A DNA stretch of 64,000 nt, from assembly GCA_963930735.1 (NCBI GenBank), contig OZ005742.1:172435257-172499256 (forward strand), read 5' to 3'. The notes below the pieces were generated by a model. The model worked only from the letters and a program-made list of their open reading frames with translations, did not search any database and was not told the origin of the DNA. Positions 36,401 through 48,427 of this stretch are shown piece by piece. The stretch's first letter is position 1. Each line of letters starts with the position of its first letter. The translations under genes were made by a program, and so were the position numbers. The stretch comes from Dioctria linearis (lineage: Eukaryota > Arthropoda > Insecta > Diptera > Asilidae).

Positions 36401-39400
36401 AATTGGAATAACTGTTATTTCATGTAACGAAATTTCCAAATCAGTTTTCAGCACGCAAATTTGGGGCTCGAAATTTTCAAATTTCTTAACGTATGTCGGA
36501 GCAGTTTGAAAATATGCTCAAAAGATCACAAAAAAATCATAATAAGCGAAAATGAAAAATTTTTTAAAATAAGTGAATAATTGTAGGAATACATACATAA
36601 TGTATGGAACGTACACCAAGGAATTCCCTAATTATGGTGGGATTTAAATAATTTGAAATTCTATATCTCCTGAAAGATAATAGGTAATGGATTCAAATAT
36701 ATTTTACAAACTAACGGACATAAGTAGCTATAATGACCTTCTGCACTGGAAGTCCCTGTAGTTCAAGCTTGCGCCGCTAGGAAGCGCAGACTGCAAAAAT
36801 AACGGTTTTTTGTCCTAATTAACCCAAAAAGTTGCGGGAGGGGGGACATTTTTTTGTGATTTCTGTAATCTACTCACCGAGGCCTTTCCAATGAGTATTC
36901 ACATGCTCAGATTGGATAAAAAATAAGAAATTGATATTTAACTACTACATACATACATATGGAACGTACACCAAGGAATTCCCTAATTATGTTGGGTCTT
37001 AAATAATTTGAAATTCTATATCTCCTGCAGGATAAGAGATAATGTATTCAAATAAATTTTAAAAATTAAAGAACATAAGTAGCTATAATGGCCTTCTGCA
37101 CGGGAAGTCCCTGTAGTTCAAGCGGGCGCCGCTAGGAAGCGCAGACTGCAAAAATAACGGTTTTTTTGTCCTAAATCACCCAAAAAGTTGGGGGAGGGGG
37201 GACATTTTTTTGTGATTTTTGTAATCTACTCACCGAGGGCCTTTCCAATGAGTATTCATATGCTCAGATTGGATAAAAAATAAGAAATTGATATTTAACT
37301 ACTACATACATAATGTATGGAACGTACACCAAGGAATTCCCTAATTATGTTGGGTCTTAAATAATTTGAAATTCTATATCTCCTGAAGGATAAGAGATAA
37401 TGTATTCAAATAAATTTGAAAAATTAAAGAACAGAAGTAGCTACAATGGCCTTCTGCACTGGAAGTCCCTGTAGTTCAAGCGGGCGCCGCTAGGAAGCGC
37501 AGACTGCAAAAATAACGGTTTTTTTGTCCTAAATCTCCCAAAAAGTGTGGGAGGGGGGACATTTTTTTGTGAGTTCTGTAATCTACTCATCGAGGCCTTT
37601 CCAAGGAGTATTCATATGCTCAGATTGGATAAAAAATAAGAAATTGATATTTAACTACTACATACATAATGTATGGAACGTACACCAAGGAATTCCCTAA
37701 TTATGTTGGGTCTTAAATAATTTGAAATTCTATATCTCCTGAAAGATAAGAGATAATGTATTGAAAGAAATTTTAAAATTAAAGAACATAAGCAGCTATA
37801 ATGGCCTTCTGCATTGGAAGTCCCTGTAGTTCAAGCGGGTGCCGCTAGTTAGCGCAGACTGCAAAAATAACGGTTTTTTATCCTAAATCACCCGAAAAAT
37901 TGGGGAGGGGGTAATTTTTTTGTTATTTATGTAATCTACTCACCGAGACCTTTCCAATGACTACCTACATGTGGGATATGTTCGAAAAATGAAAACGTGA
38001 TTTTTTGAGATTTTTTGATGGGCAAACCCCTAGAAAATGGTCGATTTTGGCAATCTTGGCTGGACTTGTCGAACTAACATGCTTGTAGAATTTGAAGGAA
38101 GTAACCGAATTGGCTCAAATAAATTTTGAACCAGAAATAAGGCTTGCGTAAAGTCGCTTTTAGAATACCAGATCTGTGGGATTTCAGTGGCCACCACCAG
38201 GAGGCGTCATATAGACAATTACACTTCCAATATATTTTAATTTTTCTAAATAGGAAAATAGAACCTTGGAATACAGAAATTCAGTACAAACAATCCTTTT
38301 ATGATCCTCTTTAAACTAAAAAATTTAATATTGGAATAACAGTTATTTCATGTAACGAAAATTCCAAATCAGTTTTCAGGACGCAGATTTGGGGCTCGAA
38401 ATTTTCAAATTTCTTAACGTATGTCGGAGGAGTTTGAAAATATGCTCAAAAGATCACAAAAAATCATAATAAGCGAAAATGAAAAAATTTCTAAAATATG
38501 TGAATAATTGTAGGAATACATACATAATGTATGGAATGTACACCAAGGAATTCCCTAATTATGTTGGGATTTAAATAATTTCAAATTCTATATCTCCTGA
38601 AAGATAATAGGTAATGGATTCAAATAAATTTTACAAATTAACGGACATAAGTAGCTATAAAGAGCTTCTGAACTGGAAGTCCCTGTAGTTCAAGCGGGCG
38701 CCGCTAGGAAGCGCAGACTGCAAAAATAACGGTTTTTTGTCCTAAATCACCCAAAAAGTTGGGGGAGGGGGGACATTTTTTTGTGATTTCTGTAATCTAC
38801 TCACCGAGGCCTTACCAACGAGTATTCTTATGTTCAGATTGGATAAAAAATAAGAAATTGATATTTAACTACTCCATACATAATGTATGGAACGTACACC
38901 AAGGAATTCCCTAATTATGTTGGGTCTTAAATAATTTGAAATTCTATATCTCCTGAAAGATAAGAGATAATGTATTGAAAGAAATTTTAAAAATTAAAGA
39001 ACATAAGCAGCTATAATGGCCTTCTGCATTGGAAGTCCCTGTAGTTCAAGCGGGCGCCGCTAGTTAGCGCAGACGGCAAAAATAACGGTTTTTTGTCCTA
39101 AATCACCCGAAAAATTGGGGAGGGGGGTACTTTTTTGTTATTTACGTAATCTACTCACCGAGACCTTTCCAATGACTACCTACGTGTTGGGATATGTTCG
39201 AAAATGAAAACGTGATTTCTTGAGATCTTTTGATAAACCCCTTAGAAAATGGTCGATTTTGCCAATCTTGGGTGGACTTGTCGAACTAACATGCTTGTAG
39301 AATTTGAAGGAAGTAACCGAATTGGCTCAAATAAATTTTGAACCAGAAATAAGGCTTGCGTAAGATGCTTTTAGAATACCAGATCTGTGGGATTTCAGTG

Positions 39401-41625
39401 TACGCCACCAGGAGGCGTTAAATAGACAATTAAACTTCCAATATATTTTAATTTTTTTAAATAGGAAAATAAAACCTTGGAATACTGAAATTCAGTATAA
39501 ACAATCCTTTTACGATCCTCTTTAAATTAAAAAATTAAAAATTGGAATAACTGTTATTTCATGTAACGAAATTTCCAAATCAGTTTTCAGCACGCAAATT
39601 TGGGGCTCGAAATTTTCAAATTTCTTAACGTATGTCGGAGCAGTTTGAAAATATGCTCAAAAGATCACAAAAAAATCATAATAAGCGAAAATGAAAAAAA
39701 TTTCTAAAATAAGTGAATAATTGTAGGAATACATACATAATGTATGGAATGTACACCAAGGAATTCCCTAATTATGTTGGGATTTAAATAATTTCAAATT
39801 CTATATCTCCTGAAAGATAATAGGTAATGGATTCAAATAAATTTTACAAATTAACGGACATAAGTAGCTATAAAGAGCTTCTGAACTGGAAGTCCCTGTA
39901 GTTCAAGCGGGCGCCGCTATGTAGCGCAGACTGCAAAAATAACGGATTTTTGTCCTAAATCACCCGAAAAATTGGTGGAGGGGGGGATTTTTTTGTTATT
40001 TCTGTAATCTACTCACCGAGACCTTTCCAATCAGTATTCAGATGCTCAGATTGGATAAAAAAAAGAAATTTAAATTTCACTACTACACACATAATGTATG
40101 GTACACCAAAGAATTCCCTAATTATGTTGGGTCTTAAATAATTTGAAATTCTATATCTCCTGAAGGATAAGAGATAGTGTATTCGTATAAATTTAAAAAA
40201 TTAAAGAACATAAGTAGCTATAATGGCCTTCTGCATTGGAAGTCCCTGTAGTTCAAGTGGGCGCCGCTAGGAAGCGCAGACTGCAAACATAACGGTTTTT
40301 TTGTCCTAAATCACCCAAAAAGTTGGGGGAGGGGGGGACATTTTTTTGTGATTTCTGTAATCTACTCACCGAGGCCTTACCAACGAGTATTCTTATGCTC
40401 AGATTGGATAAAAAATAAGAAATTGATATTTAACTACTCCATACATAATGTATGGAACGTACACCAAGGAATTCCCTAATTATGTTGGGTCTTAAATAAT
40501 TTGAAATTCTATATCTCCGGAAAGATAAGAGATAATGTATTGAAAGAAATTTTAAAAATTAAAGAACATAAGCAGCTATAACGGCCTTCTGCATTGGAAG
40601 TCCCTGTAGTTCAAGCGGGCGCCGCTAGTTAGCGCAGACTGCAAAAATAACGGTTTTTTTGTCCTAAATCACCCGAAAAATTGGGGAGGGGGTATTTTTT
40701 TGTTATTTACGTAATCTACTCACCGAGACCTTTCCAATGACTACCTACGTGTTGGGATATGTTCGAAAAATGAAAACGTGATTTCTTGAGATCTTTTGAT
40801 AAACCCCTTAGAAAATGGTCGATTTTGCCAATCTTGGGTGGACTTGTCGAACTAACATGCTTGTAGAATTTGAAGGAAGTAACCGAATTGGCTCAAATAA
40901 ATTTTGAACCAGAAATAAGGCTTGCGTAAGATGCTTTTAGAATACCAGATCTGTGGGATTTCAGAGTACGCCACCAGGAGGCGTTAAATAGACAATTAAA
41001 CTTCCAATATATTTTAATTTTTTTAAATAGGAAAATAAAACCTTGGAATACTGAAATTCAGTATAAACAATCCTTTTACGATCCTCTTTAAATTAAAAAA
41101 TTAAAAATTGGAATAACTGTTATTTCATGTAACGAAATTTCCAAATCAGTTTTCAGCACGCAAATTTGGGGCTCGAAATTTTCAAATTTCTTAACGTATG
41201 TCGGAGGAGTTTGAAAATATGCTCAAAAGACCACAAAAAAATCATAATAAGCGAAAATGAAAAAATTTCTAAAATAAGTGAATAATTGTAGGAATACATA
41301 CATAATGTATGGAACGTACACCAAGGAATTCCATAATTATGTTGGGATTTAAATAATTTGAAATTCTATATCTCCTGAAAGATAATAGGTAATGGATTCA
41401 AATAAAATTTACAAATTGACGGACATAAGTAGCTATAATGACCTTCTGCACTGGAAGTTCCTGTAGTTCAACCGGGCGCCGCTAGGAAGCGCAGACTGCA
41501 AAAATAACAGCTTTTTGTCCTAAATCACCCGAAAAATTGGTGGAGGGGGAAATTTTTTAGTTATTTCTGTAATCTGCTCACCGAGACCTTTCCAATGAGT
41601 ATTCATATGCTCTGATTGGATATTA
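33490..41625. repeat. Second satellite domain with AAB, AAAB and AAAAB blocks
   Basis: Blocks start at 33490 (AAAB), 35032 (AAAB), 36596 (AAAAB), 38523 (AAB), 39736 (AAAB), and a truncated A at 41301. Four B units here (34603, 36133, 39273, 40840) share diagnostic changes (AGATCTTTTGATAAACCCC; CCAATCTTGGGTGG), unlike the B units of the left domain; the B at 38062 is of the left type. Blocks 35032 and 39736 are very alike (1564 and 1565 bp), suggesting a longer period of about 4.7 kb. Confidence 0.85.
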
Positions 41626-41812
41626 ACGAATTTTTTTACCATCTTGACGTTTTTTATAAATCCTTACGTTTTTGAATTTCTTACGATGTTTTTCCGATCC
41701 TTTTGCAATCTTAACAATTTTTGTGCAATTGTTACGATTGATGTTACGAACATTTTACAATCTTAATTATTTTGTTTTACAATCTTAACGATTTTTTTTC
41801 AATCTTAAACAG

Positions 41813-43915
41813 AGAAGTTGCTGTGGACGAAACTGCCCAAGGGGGGTAGGTACATATATATAAACTTTCGTGTTAATAAAAAATTTGACAAATTCATTAT
41901 AATTGGAAAAATCGTAACAATTGCAAATAAAACGTAATATTAATTGGGAAAATATTGTCTTTTGTGTACATCTACGACAGGTATATGGTGTATTACCTCC
42001 GAGCGTTCAGATAAATTTAATTCGTTTTTCTAATGGTACTTATTGGGTAATGTAGGTGGTTGGATTTTTTCTCGTTTTTGGGAATAACGGTAGGGATATA
42101 TAGATATCGTCACAAAACCACTCACCTGGACCAAATTACAGCGGCACATTGAACGCAATTTTCTCCTGGCCACCCATCATTGATAGCTCCATTGCCCTTT
42201 AAAAATGTTATTTACCACATAAAAAAGCACAGCAACGTCAATAGGGAATCCTTGGGATTCTGGCAAAGAAGGCTGTACACTTTCCCCAATTGTAAAGGCA
42301 ATGCACTTTATAATTTAAACAAACAAAAACAATAGTGATATACTTATTAGTAAATTTGCTATTACATTTGGCGGTTATTTTATTTTGAAGGGAAAACGCA
42401 AGTAAACAAATTTCTGACTGAATTTTTCGATGTACACAAATGTCGGAATGTCATCGTACCACCTACTTGACATTTTATCAGAGGAACTGCCAGAAAATAT
42501 CCATTGCACTGTAATGGAATCTCAAACCCAAAGTAAAGACTCTTTTCCATTCCACTCCTAGCTGTCACTACAATTCTTCTCTTGCGGGAATTGTGCTAAG
42601 ACATGTCATAACAAGAATCTTTGAAAACGAACTACTTTGACAGATCTCAGGTAGGGAATAAATGTTGCTCACCCTATTGAAAAATAAACGAGAGAATGTC
42701 AATAACCTTTGAAAATGAACTACCTTGACAGATCTCAGGTAGGGAATAAATGTTGCTCACCCAGGACTGCCAATAATTTCGAGATAAACTATTTTGACAT
42801 ATCCCGACTAGAAAATGAATATCGCTCACCCAGGAGTAGAGTAAATAAGAGAATCTCAATAAGTTCGAAAATGAACTACGTTCACAAGTTATGCAATAGA
42901 GATGAATTCTTTTAACCTGAAAGTGGAAGCCAGCAAATAGAGGTAACATGTGGTAGGAATCGATTCACTTAAACATGAAGTTAGAAATTTTGGAATGTAA
43001 TAAAAAGAATTTAGAAGTGAATAAAATATAACCATGTATTAGAAAAGAAGTCAGAAATTTTGAAACGTAATAAAAAGACTTTAAAAGTCACTAAAATCTA
43101 TACATGCATTAGAATTAAAATGGAAGCAGTGTAAATAATTCAAACATGAACGGATAGAGGTCAGCCCAACTAAAATTGTAAAAGAATAGAGGAAGAATGA
43201 GGAATAGTTTTAGGTCACGTAGACCCGCCAAAAAAAGAGATAACATTTAGAAGTAGAGGAAGAAAGAAAGTCTTGATCTGCTCTGCAGCGTACTGTGAAA
43301 CCCGAGTTGTAAAAAATCTTTCTTTTTGTAAAATAAAACGTGGAATTAATGTATTCAGAGTCCGAGTTATTTTTATTTGTTTGTTCCTCTCATTTAACTA
43401 AAAGAGGACATTTCCACCTGAGATCCGAAATACAGAAGCCAGAGATTTGCTGCTAAAGGAGTCTGAGTCCGACGTCGTTTGACAGTGGAAGTAATCCTCG
43501 ATGAAAAGGGGCCGCAGTATCCAACCGAAGGAGGTTTTTTTTTTGTTTTCCAGTCTCGGCTGATGGAATACTTTGCACCGGGGCGAGAAAAGCGCCCGCC
43601 AGTTGACTCGAGGTAACATTTTTTTGTAGGTTAAAGGCTCCATCTTCCGCTTTGCTGGAGCATCCCACTTACTTTGAGCCGGCCTCCGTTAACCCGGTGA
43701 CCCGCTCGCCCAGGTAACGGATTCAACGGTTCAAGGAATGCTGTAACCATCTTGGCGAAGCACCTAACCCAACCTACAAGGTGAAGGAAGATTTGCTACA
43801 TTGCGGTCATTGGTGTTTCTTTTTGTACTGGTTTCAGTTTCCTTACAAATAAAACAAAGCGAAACGTTAATAACATCAAAGGATTTGCTAAAATATATAC
43901 TGCAATATAAATACA
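41813..43915. repeat. Foldback-like unit, long core copy 1
   Basis: Matches 59881-62200 along its length, with indels. Contains a 1785-base segment (42108-43892) absent from the short cores and flanked by ATAT. Inside are about 105-bp tandem repeats (42610-42900, motif ACAGATCTCAGGTAGGGAAT then TGTTGCTCACCC), about 66-bp tandem repeats (42960-43110, motif GAAATTTTGGAATGTAATAA) and a GC-richer portion (43390-43790). Short minus-strand ORFs occur in both copies but their frames differ, so coding is not supported. Confidence 0.8.
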
Positions 43916-45112
43916 TTGGGGTAAAGATTGGAAAAGTTGGGGAAAATGGGAAAAAATAGTAAAAAGTGGAAGGAAGAAAGTCGCAAAAATTGGAAAAAGA
44001 TTTTAAAAATTGAAAAAAATGGGGAAAAAATTGCAAAAAAATCTTAAAATATCGAAAAAAATCGTAACAATTGGGAAAAACTTTAAAAAACAGTAAAAAT
44101 TGATACAAATTGTAAAAAAATTTGAGGAAATTTGGGAAAAACTGGAAAACAATACTATAAATTGGAAAAAAATCGTAGAAATTTGAAAAAAAATTAAAAA
44201 TATCAAAAAATCGTAATAATAGCCAAAAAATTGTTAAAATATAACAAGAAATTGGAAAAAAATTAAAAGAAAAACGTAGCAATTGGAAAAACATGAAAAT
44301 TCCAACAGATCGCAAAAATTGCAAAATAATCGTAAAACTTGCACAAAAATAATAAAAATTGTAACAAATCGGAAAAATTGAAAATAAATCCTAAAATTTG
44401 AAAAAAATTGTGACAATTGCAAAATAATTGTAAAAACTTACACACACACATACAATTTGTGTGCAATTCTTGAAAGAAGAAGAATCGTTAAAATTGCAAA
44501 ACAAAACATAAGAAGTGCAGCACATCGCAAACTTTGCAGAATAATCGTAACATCTGCAAAAAACACACTCGACCACACACACACACAAATTTCGTGCAAT
44601 TATGACGATTATTGTGCAGTTTTTAATAAATTGGTAGCATTTAAACAAATCATTATAATTGCAAAACACCGTAAAAATTGAAGCAAATCGTTAAAATTGC
44701 AAAAAAAAATCGTAAAAACATGCAGAAACACACACACTTTTTGTGTAATTCTTACGATTTGTTACATTTTTATAATTTATTTTTCGAACTTTTTGCAAAC
44801 TTTACGATTTTTTGTGCAATTTTTACGATTTATTTTTTGCACTCTTGCATCTTAACAATTTTTTTACTATCTTAACGTTTTTTTTGCAATCCTTACGTTT
44901 TTTTTGCACTTCTTACGATGTTTTTCCGATCCTTGTGCAATCTTAACGACTTTTTCGCAATCCTTACGATTTATTTTTCGAACTTTTTGCAATCTTACTA
45001 ACAATATTTTTGCACTTGTTACGATTGATGTTGCGAACAATTTACAATCTTAACTATTTGTTTTATAATCTTAACGATGTTTCTGCAATCTTAACATTTT
45101 TCTACAATCTTA

Positions 45113-45430
45113 AGAAGAGAAGTTGCTGTGGACGAAACTGCCCAAGGGGGTAGATACATATATATATATACTTTCGTATAAATACAAAATTTGACAAATT
45201 CATAATAATTGGATAAATCGTAACAATTGCAAATAAATCGTAATAATAATTGGGAAAATATTGTCTTTTGTGTACATATACGACAGGTATATTGGTGTAT
45301 TACCTCCGAGCGTTCAGATAAATTTAATTTGTTTTTATAATGGTACTTATTGGGTAATGTAGGTGGTTGGAACTTTTTCACGTTTTTGGGAATAACGGTA
45401 GGGAGATATAGATATATACTGCAATATAAA
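45113..45430. repeat. Foldback-like unit, short core (empty site)
   Basis: Carries the left and right ends of the long core but joins TAGATAT directly to ATACTGCAATATAAATACAT, without the 1.8-kb segment. A second short core lies at 53010-53280. Confidence 0.8.
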
Positions 45431-45700
45431 TACATTGGGGTAAAAATTAGGGAAAATGGGAAAAAATAGTAAAAAATGGAAAAAAAAGTCGTAAAAATAG
45501 GAAAAAGAACTTGAAAATTGAAAAAATCGTAATAATTCCAAACAAAGTGTAAAAATTTAAAAACCTGGGAAAAATTGTAAAAAAATCTTAAAATTTCGAA
45601 AAAAAATCGTAACAATTGGGAAAAACTTTAAAAAACAGTAAAAATTGATACAAATTGTAAAAAAAATTGAAGAAATTTGGGAAAAACTGGAAAACAATAT

Positions 45701-46068
45701 TGTTACGTGCCACAAAGTGACACAAGCGACTTCTGTTGGAAATGGAAGCAACTTTAGGCTAGTAACATCTTAGTAAATTATGGGTTCGGAGAACGGGATA
45801 TTCAGGGAGGTTTTAGGATAATTTGTAGAGTATGAATACGGCGCTACTCACATCCAGGAGGCGAGTCTTATTTCAGACAGTGAAATGAACGAAGTAAACT
45901 ATTGCGATAATTAGAAGTATAGTACTAGCGATAACTATAAAGCGTTGATTTGATAATTGTTTGTAAATGCTATAAAAGTAAATAGTGAAGTTAAATAAAA
46001 GAAAGAACTTGTTTATGATATCTGAAATATTGTGTTTTAAATAACGAACTAAGGCCACGCTCGTAACA
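45701..46068 (+). repeat. 5' LTR (368 bp)
   Basis: Begins TGTTACGTGCCACAAAG and ends GCTCGTAACA. Contains TATAAAAG near 45971 and AATAAAAGAAAG near 45994, plausible promoter and polyadenylation signals. Alignable throughout with the LTR at 50951, with many substitutions and a few short indels. Confidence 0.95.
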
Positions 46069-46070
46069 TC

Positions 46071-46088
46071 TGGTGTCAGAAGTGGGAT
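46071..46088 (+). promoter_or_regulatory. Primer binding site, tRNA-Leu type
   Basis: TGGTGTCAGAAGTGGGAT, two bases inside the 5' LTR, is complementary to the 3' end of a tRNA-Leu (as I recall that tRNA family). Sets plus-strand orientation. Confidence 0.85.
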
Positions 46089-46103
46089 AAATTCGCGACT
46101 AAA

Positions 46104-47700
46104 GTGGTGGTATTTGACTTTGAAATTCAAAGAGTGACTGATTTTGTGAAATCGTGTGTAAAAATTCCGAAAGATAATTTTATATTAAAGGAGGTGCTTC
46201 GCATACAGGAATTGAAAGTGGAGTTGGGGAAGCGGTCATTGCAAACAACAGGTCTAAAGAATGTTCTAGTCGAGTGACTTAGACAAGCCTTGATAGAGGA
46301 AGAAAAGAATCCTGAGACATTTGTTTTTGAAGAAGAAGCTGAAGCTAAAGCTGCGATGAACATGGACCAGATTTTGGGTACCTTAATGACCAAAATGGAG
46401 CTATCTCTATTGGAGGAACAAAAGAATGCTCTTGAGGAACAAAAGCAGTCCTTCTTGGAGGAACAAAAGAATTCCCTGCAAGCATGCTTAGAAGAGCAAA
46501 AGAATTCTCTCGAAACCCGTTTAGGAAGCCCGTTCTGGAAGCCCGTTGGGATGAACAAAAGAGTTCTTTGCAGAATTGTCTAGAATCCTGTTTGGAGGAA
46601 CAGAAGAATTTTCTTAAAAATACATTAGACGAACAAAATGTGAAAATTGAAGGAATTCAGCAGGAAGTGCTAGAAGTTCAACAACAAGTATCGAAAGTAC
46701 AACAAAATGTTACGGAGAAGCTTGACAACTTTAAAGCAGATTTGGAGAAGATGAAGCATCGACAACCACGACACGAAGGAATTGAAATATCCAATGCAGG
46801 CAGAATGAAACCTCCAATAATTGATGGACAACATTCGGCGAATATTTTCAAGAGACAATTCGAGGCTGCTTCCGAAGAAAACGGATGGAATGATGCAGAC
46901 AAAGCTACAGCTCTGGTATTTAGTACTTCAAGGTTCTGCATCAGAGCTATTACAAACTATACCGATAGAAAGGCAACGTGATTATACTTTATTAGTACAG
47001 GCGATAGAGTTACGTTATGGAGATGAACACATGCACCAAGTATATCGCCTACAGCTACGCAATAGGTTCAAAAGCATGGCGAATCACTACAACAACTGCA
47101 GGCTGATGTGGAAAGATTAGCTTATCTTTCATACTCTAGCGTAAATGCTGATTTTCTTAATGAAGTGGCAACAGAAGCATTTGTGAACGCTATTGCAGAT
47201 CAAAATTTACAACAAGCGCTAAGGCTAGCGGGAAAGATGTCAACAGCAGAAGCGCTAGGTTATGCATTAGCGTATGAATCTGCAAGACAAGCTTCTCGGA
47301 GTACAGTACGAGCGAGAGAAATTTCGTTGGGGTGAACGTACTTGCAATAGAATGCAGTCATCTCAGAAAATCGTCAACGTGGTATTCTTCGATGCTGGAA
47401 TTGTAATAGACCGGAACACCTCGAAAGGGACTGCAGAAAACGCCGACGAATGGAAAAGTTAGAAGAAGGGCAAAGATATCGAGCTGGTCAATAGACTCGC
47501 AGCAAAATGCCGTCATCAGAGAGCACTCCTTCGCGTGGTCTCCTTCGATGCTGGAAATGTAGTAGACTGGGTCACTTTCAAAACAACTGTATGAAACAAG
47601 GACGAATGCCATTATCAGAAGAAGAAGGGAGAAGATGGCGAACTAGAGAGCAAGCTTGTCGTGGAGAGACTAGACTGCAACCTCATAAATTGAAAGCCCA
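46104..47700 (+). pseudogene. Gag: SAP-like motif, coiled coil, capsid, two zinc knuckles
   Basis: The frame is open from the primer site but no ATG precedes the first recognisable part. A SAP-like motif (LKVELGKRSLQTTGLKNVLV, near 46205-46270) is followed by a TGA at 46275-46277. A predicted coiled coil built on a repeated LEEQKNSL unit covers about 46400-46640. Capsid-like sequence follows (ATALVF, LLQTIPIERQRDYTLLVQAI, LAYLSYSSVNADF). Zinc knuckles CWNCNRPEHLERDC at 47393 and CWKCSRLGHFQNNC at 47549 fit CX2CX4HX4C. The reading alternates between two frames at least five times, so the gene is broken. The SAP region may bind DNA or chromatin. Confidence 0.8.
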
Positions 47701-48095
47701 TACCACAAAGAAGGTATTCACGGAAATGCCGAAGCCTTTTCACAACGTCCATGCGATCCTGAATGGATACATGGCGGACGGATGGAAAAAAAAAGATGAC
47801 GATGACTACGATGACGATAACGACAATCGAAAGAAGAAAGGAAAGATATACAAAGACGATGATGACTATGGTGAAAAAAAGAAAAAGACGAAAGGTAAAT
47901 TGTCTAAGTATGCTGATAATGACGATGATAAGGGTATAATGAAGGTCGGAAAAGGTAAAGACAAAGGTGATGATAAGATGCGCAAAGGCGGTAATGACAA
48001 GGATGACATTGGCGATAAAAAGGGCAAGAAAATTAAGGACAGATGAATCAAAGGCAATGATGGTGAGGATGATGAGAGACGAAGGAAAACTAAAA
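47701..48095 (+). other. Lys/Asp-rich segment in place of protease-RT
   Basis: Continuous with the second zinc-knuckle frame (ORF to 48046). It begins with a short complex stretch (FTEMPKPFHNVHAILNGY), then alternating acidic and basic runs (KKKDDDDYDDDND, GEKKKKTKGKL). Between Gag and integrase a Gypsy element should have about 2 kb of protease, RT and RNase H; here there are fewer than 400 bases of unrelated low-complexity coding-like sequence. Either a captured host fragment or expanded simple sequence joined by deletion. Confidence 0.5.
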
Positions 48096-48427
48096 GCATG
48101 GAAGAGTGCTTCAACAGAACATTAATCGAACATCTAAGAAAGGTAGTCAACTATAATCAGCCAACGCTATTGGGATCGACATATTACTTTACTTCTAATG
48201 GCTTATATATCAGCTGTTTACAATTCGACCGGACAAACCCCAGCAAAGGTTATATTCAGAAGGGAGATGCGCTCACCTAGGCCCCTCAAGTTTGGTATAC
48301 CCAAAGGCGAACAAAAGTTACCAGAGAAGACTACGCAACCGAGCTCACACAACGACTAGCTGATATTCATGCGGCCACGAGACGTTCTCCAAAATTACGA
48401 CAACAGCGGGAAGCTAGAAATAACAAG
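48096..48427 (+). pseudogene. Integrase core fragment
   Basis: Starts with the integrase signature around the catalytic glutamate in a degenerate form (EECFNRTLIEHLRKVV, where ERFNRTL is usual). After a frameshift it continues with the region AYISAVYNSTGQTPAKVIF and a helix (YATELTQRLADIHAATRR). This is the end of the catalytic core, normally followed by the C-terminal domain, which is found displaced at 50826-50950. Interrupted at 48428. Confidence 0.75.

Larger units (their letters stand above)
24120..41625. repeat. Satellite array of two monomer types (A about 355 bp, B about 500 bp)
   Basis: About 17.5 kb. Monomer A contains CATAATGTATGGAACGTACA, an EcoRI site (AAGGAATTCCCTAATTA), ATATCTCCTGAA, GTCCCTGTAGTTCAAG, GCGCCGCTAGGAAGCGC and CTGTAATCTACTCACCGAG. 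I located 32 A copies, starting at 24181, 24535, 24888, 25237, 26212, 26569, 27595, 27950, 28798, 29155, 29507, 30539, 30896, 31758, 32116, 32472, 33490, 33850, 34208, 35032, 35385, 35739, 36596, 36953, 37309, 37665, 38523, 38879, 39736, 40090, 40444 and 41301. Adjacent A starts are 349-360 bases apart. B contains GGACTTGTCGAACTAACATG at 25750, 27135, 28338, 30078, 31299, 33031, 34603, 36133, 38062, 39273 and 40840. All units are in the same orientation. Short ORFs inside are not genes. Confidence 0.96.

Noticed and set aside
24120..41625. Regular repeats considered as a CRISPR-like array
   Set aside because: Units of 350-500 bp in eukaryotic AT-rich DNA with no short repeats and unique spacers; a satellite explains it.
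43764..44324. 186-codon Phe/Ile-rich ORF, and similar ones at 45091-45615, 51239-51637 and 62133-62653
   Set aside because: Translations of A-rich minisatellite arms; membrane-like composition comes from T-rich codons, not from a protein family.
47866..48150. 94-codon Ser/Leu/Pro-rich minus-strand ORF
   Set aside because: Antisense of the Lys/Asp-rich segment; no independent support.
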